Positions 49,842-62,873 of a stretch of 64,000 nt of DNA are shown here, in pieces. The stretch spans positions 35,724,047 to 35,788,046 of the forward strand of contig OY970835.1 of assembly GCA_963853835.1 (NCBI GenBank), given 5' to 3'. The number at the start of each line of letters is the position of its first letter. Positions within the stretch are counted from its first letter, which is position 1. Made by a program: the position numbers and the translations under genes. The DNA comes from Calendula officinalis. Taxonomy: Eukaryota; Streptophyta; Magnoliopsida; Asterales; Asteraceae. The notes under the pieces are model-generated. The model had not been told where the DNA came from. It saw only the letters and a program-made list of their open reading frames with translations, and did no database searches.

Positions 49842-51690
49842 ATGGTATTGATTCCTACCATTTGTTCTTATTTTTGTGCCTACCAATTTGATTATAACAA
49901 ATGTTAAAATCAGATGATGATATGAAGAAAGACAATTAGTATATTACACATGTAAGGTTAAGAAGTGGGTAGGAATATGAGTAGAAAGAAAATAATAGAA
50001 AAAAAATATTATATACTGTATCCTTTTTTTATTAAAAAAAGACTTCAAAATACAATAAATAGTTAAATACCGAGTATTATATATCTTTCGAGTCTTCTCT
50101 CTAAATTATCCATGATACAAACCCGAAGAAAAGCTTGATGCAATGTCTGCGTGTGTCCTAAATTATCCAACTTGGGCTACAGACGGATCAGCACCAAGCC
50201 ACCAACAATGTTAAGATGACCATTAGAGTTTCACCCACTTATTGGATCTTCTCATACGATCTTTATGGGCTAAAAAGTGTGGCTGGGCTTAGTTATTATT
50301 TCTTGTTGTATTACTAGTTTTATTGAAGCAAAATCGTTGCTTAAAGACAACCATAAACTTTGAGGTTTGACCCCTTAACTTCGTATGTTATCGTATATGT
50401 TCTTAACTTTGATTTAGGTACTACGCTTTATCCAATATTATTATTATGGTAGATTTGTATTTGACCTTCCAACTTTTACTGCAGGCCCTTTACAAACAAT
50501 TATGATGACTAGAAGAAAAAATATAACAATGTTACCATTCAAATGTAAATTAAAGGGTAAGCTTAACTTTATTCACATTTACCTGTGGTAATTTATGATT
50601 TTAAAGCGTATTAAAGATACAAAGTCATATGAGCCAAACATATATAATTATTTAATTATAAGAATGGTTGGATATACTAAAAATGAAGAAATTTTTTAAT
50701 AAACTATGTTATAAATTTATAGTTATGTGTTTTCTATCTTTATTTATATAAATGTATAAATATAATTATAATTTATATACAAAATTTTCTTCTTAAATAA
50801 CGCACGAGGAAATGTCATGGCTCCCTATGGTTAACAAAGCTTAAGGCTTGAATATACCGTTACGCCACCTCATGCTATTTAAAACCTTGATAATACCAGT
50901 CTTTTAGAAACCCAGTTGAACAGACCGGTCCAACCGGAAAATGGGAATATAGCCGGTACGAATGATCCGGTTAGTACGGTGGTTATACTTTGGTTGGAAC
51001 CGACTGGTTGGACATAAAAATTCGGTTGAACCAGACGGTCGAACCGAAACAAAATGATTTTCTAAAAAAATTAGGTAAATAAAATAGAAATATGAATTGT
51101 TCTATATAGATATTGGAAGCTAAAAATATTAAATTTAATTAAAAATAGGTTTGGATCGTTTTTGAATTTTTATGATATATTTTTCTAATTTTTTGATATT
51201 CGTATATCACGAGCGTAAAAGGAGCCCGCACTTCGTTGCGGGACTATTAATGTGAAAGTTTAAATAAAAAAACTATTAATATACTTTTATTACTTTTCGT
51301 AATCTCATTAAAAAATAAAAATTTTAAAGCGTATTAGTTAGATATGGTAATTCATCGTCCATCCAGCCTCCTCCTCACGCCAATTTAGCTATATTTTATT
51401 TTCCTTTGGTTAAGTAACTATTCTTTAAAATAAAAACATGTCATACGACACTGATTTGAATATTTCATTAAGATATATCTTATTCATATTTATCAATCTT
51501 TATTTTATTAATTTAGCAATTTGAGTGTAGTTATTAGCTATATGTTGTTATGCAACTTTATATTTATTATTTTATATTATCATACTTATGAATTCTTATA
51601 AAAATTAAGACGTTGGCACACTGTTTAAAAAGTTTTTTAAATAATAAAACTTACCAAAATGTCAAATGTTTTTATGTGTTTGATAAAATA
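49842..51690. other. AT-rich intergenic with repeat relics
   Basis: 49842-49990 is a decayed relative of the MITE at 37352. CCGGTT/ACCGG-rich sequence at about 50920-51050 looks like a hAT subterminal relic. A CCCGCACTTCGTTGCGGG hairpin at about 51218-51236 resembles a Helitron end but lacks CTRR. No gene seen. Confidence 0.4.
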
Positions 51691-51693
51691 ATA

Positions 51694-51949
51694 CTCCCTC
51701 CCTCCGTCCCACAAAAAACTTTACATTTCTCCTTCAAATTTTGTCCCACAAAAAAGTTTACATTTCTCAAATTTGGGAGGCCCACCTAATAAAATAATAA
51801 TATTATCAATCATTCAACCAATAAAACACTTTCTCTCTCCAATCTACCATTATATTTTAATCAAAAGTATTACAAATGGCCCATCACTAACTATCTCCTA
51901 AAATATTGTGCTCATGGGAAATGTAAAGTTTTTTGTGGGACGGAGGGAG
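51694..51949. mobile_element. Stowaway-type MITE
   Basis: 256 bp, TA-flanked, left end CTCCCTCCCTCCGTCCCAC (one extra CTCC unit), right end GTGGGACGGAGGGAG. Orientation opposite to most other copies. Confidence 0.85.
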
Positions 51950-54865
51950 TACAAAAATTAAGAAATATTGCAGTATTAGATCTAAATTGTATTTCAATAA
52001 CCTTAAATTAAGGTGTTAGTTGTAATTTTTTAAATCATTTTTAAATAATTAGGAGTAAAAATTAGAATGTTTAAAAATATTATTTTTAAACATTTAGAAA
52101 CTTCATTTTGTTCTTCAACCCGTTTTTAGTTTTTGTAATGTAATAAATCAAACTATACGATAAAACATTTAATGCAGTTTTAATATTATATTTTTATAAA
52201 GATAAATCTTATTCATATACTATTATATAATTTTAATTAGTTTAGCTAAAAAAAGTAAATTGCCTTGAAATCAATATTAAAGAATTTGAACGTATAATTG
52301 CATGTGTTATTTGCAAGCACCTAACCACAAACATGTTACGAAGTATATATATTCATATTAGCGGCACTATAAAAAACCGAAAAAGTTGGTTGGTGAGGAC
52401 TTGAGCACGGGTCTGCGTGAAGCCAACACTCTTGACCCATAGGTCTTTACCACTCCGTCCATCAATCATTTTAATAACATCCTCGATCATAAAATAGATA
52501 ATTCAAATGTTTAGCTTTTTTTTGTGAACAGTGGTATCACAAATGTATTATAGGGTAATTTACATAATTATTGCATCATTAATAGTCAATAATATTATTA
52601 TACAGTTCAATCGGCTGGCTCATCGATCCGGTCCGGCTGTATTCAAAGCATTGTTTGGTTCAATGCAAAATACAATTTTTAAAATATTGGATAATATGTC
52701 TCATGGGCATACGATAATGAACGTTTAATAAAAAAAAAATACTTAATTAGAGTAAAAAAATATTCATAAGTCATTAATGCTTTTGTGTTATATCGATTTT
52801 ACCATTAATATAATTAAAAAATAAAGTTATTTTTTATGAATTAAATGAAGAGACATAAAAAACAATTAATATTATTATAATGTGTCCATTAAGCACATTT
52901 TAAAAAATGAGTTTGACTAACTCATACCTTAAGAAACATGAGATAAAAAAATATTAAATGAATAAAATATTTTTAAACATATTAGAAAATGCATTAAATG
53001 ATATCTAATTTTGACAATTAAGTATATTTTTTTTAAACATAAATAGTAATTTTAACATCAATAAATGCTTTTATCTTATATCCTATTTTCATGCCCATAG
53101 GAGAGTTAAAAAAACTCTTAAAAAAACCCAAAAAAGAATTGCCCATATGGTCCATCTGGATAAGTAAATAGGTCCCCAATATCCCCTTGGATTCGTACTA
53201 ATAATTGAAGTCAGGGTCGTTTTCAACTTCATTTATGGAAGGGCTTACTCAAATTTTGCAAAAGAGAACGTACAAATAGTCTTTTAAAGTGACATTTTGA
53301 TAAAATAACTTATGGAAACCGTCTTCAGGCAGATAGTGCTACTTAAAAATTACAAAATATTTTCCCCAGCAAAAATGACCAATGGAGGAGAGAGGAGGAG
53401 AGGGAAAAAAAAGGAGAAATATGAAAAAGAGTTACCCTCTTTTTTTTAGTGGAAATAAATGTCTATTTTAACTCGCCCTTAGAGCATTAGGTTTGGTAAC
53501 ACAAGTCGGAGTGCCACCTTCGCGCTACCTATGTGCCACATCACTATTTCACATTTCACATTCAAAACCCCCAAATACCCCCTCTATCATCACTACAATA
53601 ATTCCTGAAACTAACTAGCTAGCAACTACCACCCCTGGTGGTAGTTGCCCTGACCTTCTCACAAGAAGTCTCGCGTTAAAGCCTCCTATGTACAAATCTT
53701 AAGAGTGGCTAGGGAATGAGTTTGGAAATATCAAGAGGTCTACATGTGAGTCAAACACTCAATTTTTCTCAGTGAAAAAACCTCGACTCCTTTACCTATT
53801 TCTAAAATTAGTTAACAACTTGCTATAAGAGTCTTGATCTAATGAACAAAACAAGCTAGTTACTAAGACATGTGCTAATGGCACCTTCGGTTGGCAAACC
53901 GACGTTCGGTTTGCTTGAACCGTTGTCACGGCTCATCGGTTGGGTAGCGTTGGTAAAACTCTTCGGCTATGCGCCGTGATTTGTGCGTAATTTTGTGGGT
54001 ACAAGTATTTTTTGTATGTGTTTGTTTTATATATAAAATATTAAGTGACGGTCTAAACTTATTTCTAAAGATATGTGTGTTAATTTTATCACCTTGACGC
54101 TATGAATGTAAATAACATCGAGTATATTGAAATAACTAATGTGTCCGACCATATAATTGTGTTGTAAAGTTTGGTTCTTATAAAGTTTGCGGTGACAATC
54201 TGGATGATAATAAAATTGTTTGGATTACTTGGGATAAAGTAGTTCATCTTTTTTAAAAGTGTAGGTTTGGTCGTGCGGTATATCTAATTATGTCTCCTTT
54301 AATGGAGCTATAACTTAACGACCATCCAAATTGAGAACATTCCGAGTGCACAAGTTCAAACAATCAAACGTCAAAAACCATCAATGTAATAAACAAAACC
54401 GGTGGATGATTTTTGCAAATTTCAGTAAATCACAGGAGCCATTTTATAATTTACTCTAAGTTGAATTACTCGTTATTTCACATATGCAAACTCCTATAAT
54501 TAATGACATCAAATATTTTAAAAAAGTTTCTTTTACACTTTCATAAAAATGTGCACATCTTTACCCAACATCTTTTGGTTTTATTTGGTTTAGCAGTTTA
54601 TGATGTGAACTTGTAAAGCATGCATCATGTGAATGTAATGTACACAGTTATACACCATAGATTGTTAGGTAGCAATGAATCCATAATTTAATGATTGGCG
54701 CTCATGGGACCACTCCCCTGTAATTTACACGTTGTCCCAATGCGAACAGCTCCACCCATTCCCTCCGTGCCCACCGGTGCATAATCTACCTCAATTATTA
54801 GATCGAGCAGTTGCTATGGTAGCCCAATCACAACCGCCACGAGCCTGTGCTCACACGGTCACCAC
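51950..54865. other. AT-rich intergenic
   Basis: 2.9 kb without a supported gene. A tRNA-like segment on the minus strand lies at about 52390-52465. GGTTGGCAAACCGACGTTCGG-type short inverted motifs occur around 53890-53985. The rest is AT-rich with no clear ends. Confidence 0.4.
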
Positions 54866-55309
54866 TAGAGGTGCACAAACCGGTTTTTTTCAAAAACCGG
54901 ATCGGTTTTGGTCAATTCCGGTCAAAACCGGTTTTGTCTAAACCGGTTCGGTTTTGGAACCGGTTTTACTAGACGTGTACAAGAACCGATCCAAACCGGT
55001 TCGGACCAGTTTCAAACTGGATTGGATTAGATCGGTTTTCGGTTTAAAGACCGGATTTACGGGTTTTTCAGTTTTTTTTTTTTTAAATTTTATATTTTTT
55101 ATGAATAAAATATGTAAAATGACAATAGAAATCGACTTTTAATTAAAGGAAACCATCCAAATACAAGAGTTTTAAATCCAAATACAAGAGTTTTAAACAT
55201 AAATTTAAACATAAACGTAATACAAACTAAACGATAATTTTAAGTCTTCATTCTTCATGTCTTCGTCTTCATTCACCGCCTTCATTTCTTCATCTTTATT
55301 TCTTCATCT

Positions 55310-56886
55310 TCATTCTTCATCTCGCATGACATTGTTACGTAGTTCCATGTCGAATTGAAGTTCTTCGAGTGTTAGAGGTACCGACATATGTCCTTCTATT
55401 TCCATGTTATGTAATCGAACTTCCACGTCCTCCAACTCGGTCTCAAGTGATGCAATATGTTGTAAACGTTCTGCTGCATCGAGATGATCTTTCAAACAAA
55501 TTATAACTTCAACCGACAAAGGTGTGAGATTCGATCTCCTGTTTGATATAACCCTACCGCTAAAACTAAAAGCGGATTTCGAAGCTACCGTAGAAGCTTG
55601 GACACTTAGTAGGTCACGAGCCATAGCGGAAAGAATTGGAAATTGGATACTCTTTCCTTTCCACCAATCCAAAATATCAAAGTTTGGAAATTCTTCTACA
55701 CTTATAGTTGACAAAAAATCGGTAAGTGTATACCTCCCAAGCTCGCTAGTAGTGGTGTTATCACGAGCTCGTTTGCTATTTTCATTTTTCAAAGTGCTGT
55801 AGAATCTAACATTTTCATCATAATCCTTATGACCCGAACTAGAGGCCCCATCTTGCATCATGGTATGAATGTGTGTTGTTGGGCCATATTTAGCCAAGTA
55901 AACGTCAAACATGTTTTTCACACAATTGTTGAAATACGCAATGGTATTTTCAGCAAAATGAACGTCTTCGTCACACAAATTCAAATCGGTTCAAATTTGG
56001 GTAAGTAACACCACAACCCCTGACGTGTTTATCATGGGGTTTAAAGCGGCGGCTATTGTTATAACGGGGGCATTTTGGTAAAATATTTCCTAAGTTTTTC
56101 TTTCATCGGTACCACCATTTCTGTAAATTGGTGACCCCTGAATTCAAAGTCATTGATTTTTGAACACATTAAGTAAAGTTGTTTTAACACCAATGGACTT
56201 GTAGGATAGTAAACCCCTGACAAATAAGTTGTTGCATTTTTGAAAACACCAAGTAATTCTTTAGCTTGTTTGATCGTTTCCCAACTAGACTCCTCAAATC
56301 GTACAACACGGTTTCGATCGGCTAACATATTATGGAAAACTTTTAAAGATGATTTTTGACGCAAAGCACACTCAAACATGTGGCAAGTGGAATTCCAACG
56401 CGTAGGTACGTCCCAATTTGGACCTAACCAATCTTGTCCCGCATCGACACAAAATTTCATTTACTTATTATGTCTTAAACCGGTAGTACCAAAAGCATCT
56501 TTTAGCATTACTCTAAAAGCGGTTGTTGTTGGTTCGATACAACGTAACCCATCTTGCACAATTAAATTAATAATATGTGCAACACATCGACTATGGAAAA
56601 AAAATACCGTTACAAATCGGTTTATATTTAAGAATTAGTTTTTGAACCGCATTTGTATTATTGGACGCATTATCAAAAGACATTGAAAAGATTTTTGACT
56701 CTAATTTATAACTTCTTATAACATAGTCTAAAATTTGGTACAAATTTCCCCCCGAATGTGGAGCCCCAAATAATTCAAACGCAATCGTACGTTTCATCAT
56801 TACCCAAGTATTGGGATCAATCCAATGAGCGCTAACACAAAGGTACGAGTCATGTGTAGCATTTGGAGCGGTCCAAACATCACTAG
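55310..56886 (-). pseudogene. hAT transposase, C-terminal two-thirds, decayed
   Basis: It would catalyse cut-and-paste transposition. From the 5' side: MSFDNASNNTNAVQKL (56660-56710), a segment with DVPTRWNSTCHMFECALRQK (about 56350-56410), the linker KYFTKMPP, and the C-terminal dimerisation domain with DILDWWKGKSIQFPILSAMA and SAFSFSGRVISNRRSNLTP (55560-55660), typical of plant RICESLEEPER-type hAT transposases. At least four lesions are visible: frameshifts near 56080 and 56600, and stops near 56463 and 55988. The N-terminal BED zinc finger is missing because the Ty3-type element inserted at 56886/56887. Not functional as it stands. Confidence 0.88.
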
Positions 56887-58635
56887 TGTAACGACCCGAA
56901 ATTTGTAAATAAACAAATATGTAAAAAATATGATAATTATGGATAAATCATATTAAACACGTGGAAATTGGTTTCGTGTCATTTGGACACCGTACGGGAA
57001 AATTATGGGCGAAACCGGGTCAAGACACTTGATGAAAAGTGCAGCCCTGCTGCCTTAAGGAGTTCGCGACGCGAACTATGGATCACGATCGGGAAGTCGG
57101 GCCAGGGAGTTTGGCTATCGGGCGCGAAGTAGATCGCGTCGAGTTAGCGATCGCTAAGTTGGCGTTCGATGTGCGGAGTTAGCGACGCGAACTAGTTCGC
57201 GTCGCGAAGTCTGGTCGTGCAGCTTTAAAGACGGGTTGAGCTCATTTATTGCAAAGAAAAAAAAACCCTAGTTTTCTCCCACTCGAGTTTGTGGACGATT
57301 TTGGGTGTGAATCATCATTTGGAGCAGATTTCTTGGTCAAATCTTGTGATTCTTCACTCCTAGTTGAAGATTAAAGGTATATCTTCAATCCTTTGTAGTT
57401 GTAACTTTAGATCTATGGGTTTAGAAGCTTGAGGTTGAAACCCTAGTTCTTGGGGTTATGGGTTATGGTGTTATAAATGGTGTATACACTTAATAGATGG
57501 TATATTAACAAGGGAAACAAGTGTATGATTATGATTTGTAAGAATCTTAAGGGTTGGTTAAACCTAGGGTTTGGTAAATCATCATATTTGGGGGAAATAG
57601 ATTGATGGGTGTTATCTAGAGGTAGATGAACACATTATTAGTAGATTGTGATGTTGAACATTGTATGATCTTTGTATTAGGCTTCCGGTGAAGTCTTGGA
57701 GTTTGATCAAATTGTTGGAACGAGGAAACCGGCGGAAAGAATACGGTTGGAGCATTTATTGCTAAGGTGAGTACGTGTGGAATTTACTGAGTACATAGCC
57801 CTTTTAAATATTTTCATTACTTGTATTATGGTCTATTTGCTTAATTGTGTAGACTAATAGTTGATAGTTAGTTATACCGATGATAGTATTGAACTAACTT
57901 GCTTGATGATGAAAGTGATAGCCGAGAGCTAGATTGACATAACCATAGGGTTATGATGAGGTTGAGATGATGTGATGATACGGGAGACTCCCCGGTCATG
58001 AGGTGTGGATTGAGGAGCAGTTGGGACGGATTTCCCATTGACTCTTCCACGTTAGTAGTCTTACTCATTGGACATATTCCGGTGGGCAAGGCAGGTATCG
58101 GTAGCGTGGGCGATCCTATTGCCAGTACCTTGTTTCTAGTTAGCTCGGGGGCGACCCGATAACTAGATATGTTTGTGGTTCTAGCTAGTTCGGGGGCGAC
58201 CCGATAGCTAGACGTGATTGCTAGGTAAGCAAGGTTGATAGGGTCACACCGAGGTGACTAGACTGAGTAGTTGGGTATATATATGTATATTGATTGGTTA
58301 TATGAATCGTGACACTTCATTTTATTACCGGGTCTAAACCCATGTAGCTCACGATACGTTTTTGTCTCACGTACTCCTTGTTTGTTTTGCTATGTACTCA
58401 GGTTCGGGACCGAAGATTTAGGTTCGCATGGATAGAGATGCGGGGCCTAGAATAGAAGAACATTAGAGTGGATTTGTGCTTAGCTTTGGTTTTGATATAC
58501 TTTGTAACACCAAACCTCATACTCTGATTTTCATACCAAAGGTTTTTGTAAATCCATATTTTGGAACCGTTCTTCTATTTAAAGAAAATGATATATTTTG
58601 GCTAAACGTTTTGTATTAAAAATTGAGGTGTTACA
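56887..58635 (+). repeat. 5' LTR of copy 2
   Basis: 1,749 bp. Shares start, end and overall layout with the copy 1 LTR but lacks its 100-bp AT run. The GC-rich block has TTCGCGACGCGAA-type palindromes, and GGGGGCGACCCGAT replaces one GGGGATCCCC. Confidence 0.92.
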
Positions 58636-58638
58636 ACT

Positions 58639-58650
58639 TGGTATCAGAGC
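58639..58650 (+). other. Primer binding site, copy 2
   Basis: TGGTATCAGAGC, three bases after the LTR end, identical to copy 1. Confidence 0.92.
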
Positions 58651-58884
58651 TATAGTTTAAGTGAATTAGGTTGGATGACCATCCTAGTCTTAGACTATAG
58701 CATTAAGAATATAAGATTCCTTAAGATCATAGGTTGACCTTGAGACTTTATATTAAGTTTAGGGTTGAACCTGGGGGACCAATGAAATTTGATATGATTA
58801 TGAATATTGAGTCTTATGCGACTAATGGGTTGTACACAAGGTATTAAATGTTTAATGACTTTCGTATAGTCATGACTGAAAGAA

Positions 58885-60254
58885 ATGGTGACCACGCACA
58901 GAGGTGGTAAAGCCCCGGAGGGCCGGGAGGAAGAAATACCTCATGTCGAGGTTGTGGTTGAACAGGAAAGTCAACCGTCGATGCATCGGATGGGTGAATC
59001 GGAGGTCGGAGCTAATAGAACTCCGGTGAACATTGCGGACCTCCAAACTATTATTGAACAACTCAGGGGAGTGGTGGCCGATGAGGTGCACCGCATCATT
59101 GGGGACCGTGAGAGGTCGGGTGGGGATCGTGTATCCGAGGCTAGATCGGATGAGAAAACCAGGGATGGTGGCACTCGAGTGGAGAAATCCTCCACATGTG
59201 GTTGTAGTGATGCAAGGGCGAGACCCGATGAAAATTATGGTTGTTCTTTAAGACATTCTTGGCTTGTAAGCCAAACATGTATACGGGTAGTTCGGACCCG
59301 AAGGTAACTATGAGGTGGATCCGAGAGACCGAGCAGGTCATCGGAAGTAGCAAGTGCAAGGAAACCGATATGGTGTTGTATGCATCGCAATTGCTAAGAG
59401 AGGATGCTATGGTCTGGTGGGACATAGTTTATGAGACCCTCGGGAGGGAGGTGATAGAGAAAATGTCATGGGATGAATTCACCGCGAGGTTGAGGAAGAA
59501 ATTTTGTCCCGAGAGGGATTTGGAGAAGATGCATGAGAGGTTTGTAAACCTAAAGAAGGGTGATAGGTCGGTTGAGGAGTACTCAAGGGAGTTCACGGGA
59601 TTGCTCCCGTTTGTTGCAAGAACTTATTTTGAGGAAAGATCGAGGGTAGTCCGGTATGCTTGTGGGCTACCTTGGGATTACCAATTGGAGGTAAGGAGAG
59701 CGGTCACACTCGATGAGGCCATTGGTGCCGCCCGGGGTGTGGAAGAGGTAAATGCGACAAGGAATGCCGAGAAGGCCCATGTGAACGAGAAAAGGAAAGC
59801 CGAGAGTGGCTCGGGAACTTCCAAAAAGGGGAAGTTCACATCAAATTCCTTCAAGCAAGGAAGCGTTGCCCCGTGCAAGAGATGCGGGAAGAACCATACC
59901 GGCGAGTGCCGAGGAGCTTCGAAGGTGTGCTATAATTGTGGAAAGACGGGACATATATCACGGGATTGTAGATCCAAGGCGCTTTCCGAGGTGGAGTGTT
60001 ACTCGTGCCATGAAATGGGACACTATAGCAATGCGTGCCCGAAAAAGAGGATCGAGCCAAAGATGCCCGCGGCTCAAAAGATAGAGGAACCGGCTAAAGT
60101 GAAGGGGCGTTCCTTTCAGGTGACTCGAGAGGAGGCAAAAGAAGTGCACGATGTAGTATCAGGTACTTTATTCATTGACTTCATGCCATCTTCTATATTA
60201 TTTGATTCGGGTTCTACTTATTCGTTGTGTCTCACGAGTTTGGTAGAAAGTTAA
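58885..60254 (+). pseudogene. gag: Gag and protease start with one frameshift, copy 2
   Basis: Starts MVTTHRGGKAPEG at 58885 and aligns along its length with copy 1. One T is missing near 59248-59250 (TCTTTAAG versus TCTTTTAAG in copy 1), shifting the frame early in Gag. After that the second frame is open to 60254 with both zinc knuckles (CYNCGKTGHISRDC, CYSCHEMGHYSNAC) and the protease active site LFDSGSTYS. The protease therefore keeps its D-S-G here, but a stop follows at 60252, and the second half (FDVIIGMDWLGMHQAKILCD, about 60410-60470) is out of frame. Confidence 0.85.
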
Positions 60255-62873
60255 ATGTGCCGACCGATGTTGTTAGATGAAAAATATGAAATAGTGGTAG
60301 CCAATGGGAAAATCCCAACGGTCGAATTTGTTTATAGGAGTTGTGACTTAGAAATAGATGGGAAAAAGTTTAAAAAAAAATTTTGATTTATGTCCATGAG
60401 AAAGAAAGATTTTGATGTGATTATCGGTATGGATTGGTTGGGTATGCACCAAGCCAAGATATTGTGTGACTATAGCTTAATGGTCGCACGGATTGGTGGT
60501 TATAGGAATTGGATGTAAGTTGTATGACGTGGATATTTATTTTGGGGAATGATTTTCCCGGTTAGTTATGTGTATGGAAATTATATTTTTTTGAAAGAAA
60601 TATGGTTCGGTGTGTCGCAGATAGTAAGGATTTAAGGGTTGATGTTATTTTAGGGTATCAAAAGATGAACCGCAAGGACGGTAAATGTTTCCAATAAATG
60701 GATAGTAGTACAATGAAGTACTAAGTGTTGGTAAGAATTGTAGTAAGGATGGAAATTTGGAAATAGAAATCTTGGAATTGAAACTTGAGTATTTGGCGGG
60801 AATCCGGATAAGTAATGTAATGTTAATATATGTAAATGGGAAAGAAAGGAATGATTCAAGGTATAGTGATGCCTTGGAACAAATAAATGTAACATATGTG
60901 GAAAAGAGTAAATGTCAGGAATGGCATATTTTAATTGTTAGAAAGAGTGGAGTAAAAAAAAAAAAAAAAATTGGCATGTAGCCATAACAAGTTTCGTGAC
61001 AAGGGATGATCGATTTGATATTAAGGGTAAGATGACGATTATGGGCAAGATGTCATAATAATGATGTGATATAATATGACATAGTGTGTGTGAGGCTACA
61101 ACTGGGAAATAAATATTTCAAGGTATCGCGATGTAGGAAGACGGGAACATGGAATGTTGGGCTAAAGGGTGCCAAGTCATGGGTTACAAATGTAGACCGG
61201 AGTCGATTGGTTGACTCAAAGGTGACCGGGTTGGCCGGTGAACTTTGGTTAAAGGAATAGATTGGTGGTTACCCCGGTGGTAATAAAAGGATCGGAAATC
61301 GGTAATAAGGAAATGGACCGGTTAAGGGTGATTGATGTGTAAGTGAAACGGTAAACGACAATCGGAGATTTTATTGGTATACCCGTGGGGTGCAATGCAT
61401 GTACATTATATGATGGCCTTGGAAGGCATATAATAATGGAAGGATAATATTATATGAAATGTGCTAAGTACTATGTTCGATGGGGGACATATGAATAGGG
61501 AAGAAAATGATAATGCAATTTTTATAGGAGAAGTGCTAGAACGCACGATGAGCGATTTGATGATCGAATGGGTGAGATAGTAGCGAGGCTACGCGATGCG
61601 AAAAGATGGATGTCAGATGACATTGGCGTGTCATACGCATATGGTTGTATATGTGCACAATAGATATGGTTAGATTGAGTTGGCGTGATAGATATACATA
61701 TATCAGTATATATATATGTAGGTGTGTATGCTTATGCGTTTATATGGCGAAGATAGCACCATGTGGTTAATGAGTATTATTATTATGTTCTGGTAAATGA
61801 AAATTTGGTTGGAAATGCGGGTTGCATTAGGTCATGTATAGGTATGGGATGCCTACGACTTCTCGAATATGAGAAAAAGGATGCTGTTAGGAAGCAATTG
61901 TTATTGGGAACCAGGATATGGTCAACTTGCGTGAAATTATGGTATGTGAGGCGAAGATGATTGGAATGGTACTAAGAAATGGTATAGGTGACCAAATGAA
62001 AGTTAAGAAGCGGTAAAGGGTTGATGTGACCATAAGGGAATTTGAGAACTTGGGGAAATTTGAAAAGATTTGAAATTTTAGAGATATGAACGATTGTTAA
62101 GGGAACAATTATGAGTATGATTGGGAGTGATAAGTCGAGAATGATATCTCGAGGGTAGGGAATCTATTAATTGAAAAAAAAAGAAAAAAAAAAGTATGGT
62201 TGACTTTAGGCAAAATTCAAGATTAGTCAACATGTGATTAGTTGACTTGGTTAAGGATGGGTTTTGACTTTCGTTTCGAATGACTCGCGATGATGAGAGT
62301 ATAACGTATTAGTTGTGTGTATGAGAAAGGGGTAATGACATAATTAAGAGAGTTATGGTCAAATTATGTGACTTTGACCCGTTGGGCGTTTTCAAGTCGA
62401 ATTTGGGAATTGGGTATCTAATGGTTGATAAATTATGATTAGAGGTCGATGGTAAAGGATATTGTTAAAGTATAGTTGACTTTGTTCTTAAGTCAAGGGT
62501 TAGACGAGGATTGGAATATGGTGACTTGGTCGAAGCTAGACTTTGACATTGGTGTTGGTCAATTAGTTGATTACAATGCGTGTGTCATGTCATTTCTATG
62601 AGTATAAGATGATCGGTTAAAGGATTGAAAGTCTTGTGGTCAAAATTGTGCAAGTTGTGGCCCATTTGGGCACTAAAGGCTTAAGATTGATTTTTGACCC
62701 GTTTGGATCTAACGGGATTAATTGAATGTTTATATACATATTGTTGACTAATTCAGGATGAGAAAAAGTTTGACGGTAAAAACCGCGGGAGAATGAGAAT
62801 GGATATTCGGTAGAATGTGGATTGGAATTTTTGAGTGATTCCGAGGACGGAATCCTTTTAAGGGGTAGATAGT
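60255..62873 (+). repeat. Protease tail and non-coding internal region, copy 2
   Basis: About 60300-60480 holds the broken protease tail. The remainder matches the non-coding part of copy 1 and shows no polymerase motif in any frame. Compared with copy 1 there are small insertions, including A-runs at 60954-60970 and 62180. Confidence 0.75.

Noticed and set aside
51214..51246. Helitron 3' end at the CCCGCAC...TTGCGGG hairpin
   Set aside because: No CTRR terminus next to the hairpin and no matching 5' end nearby.
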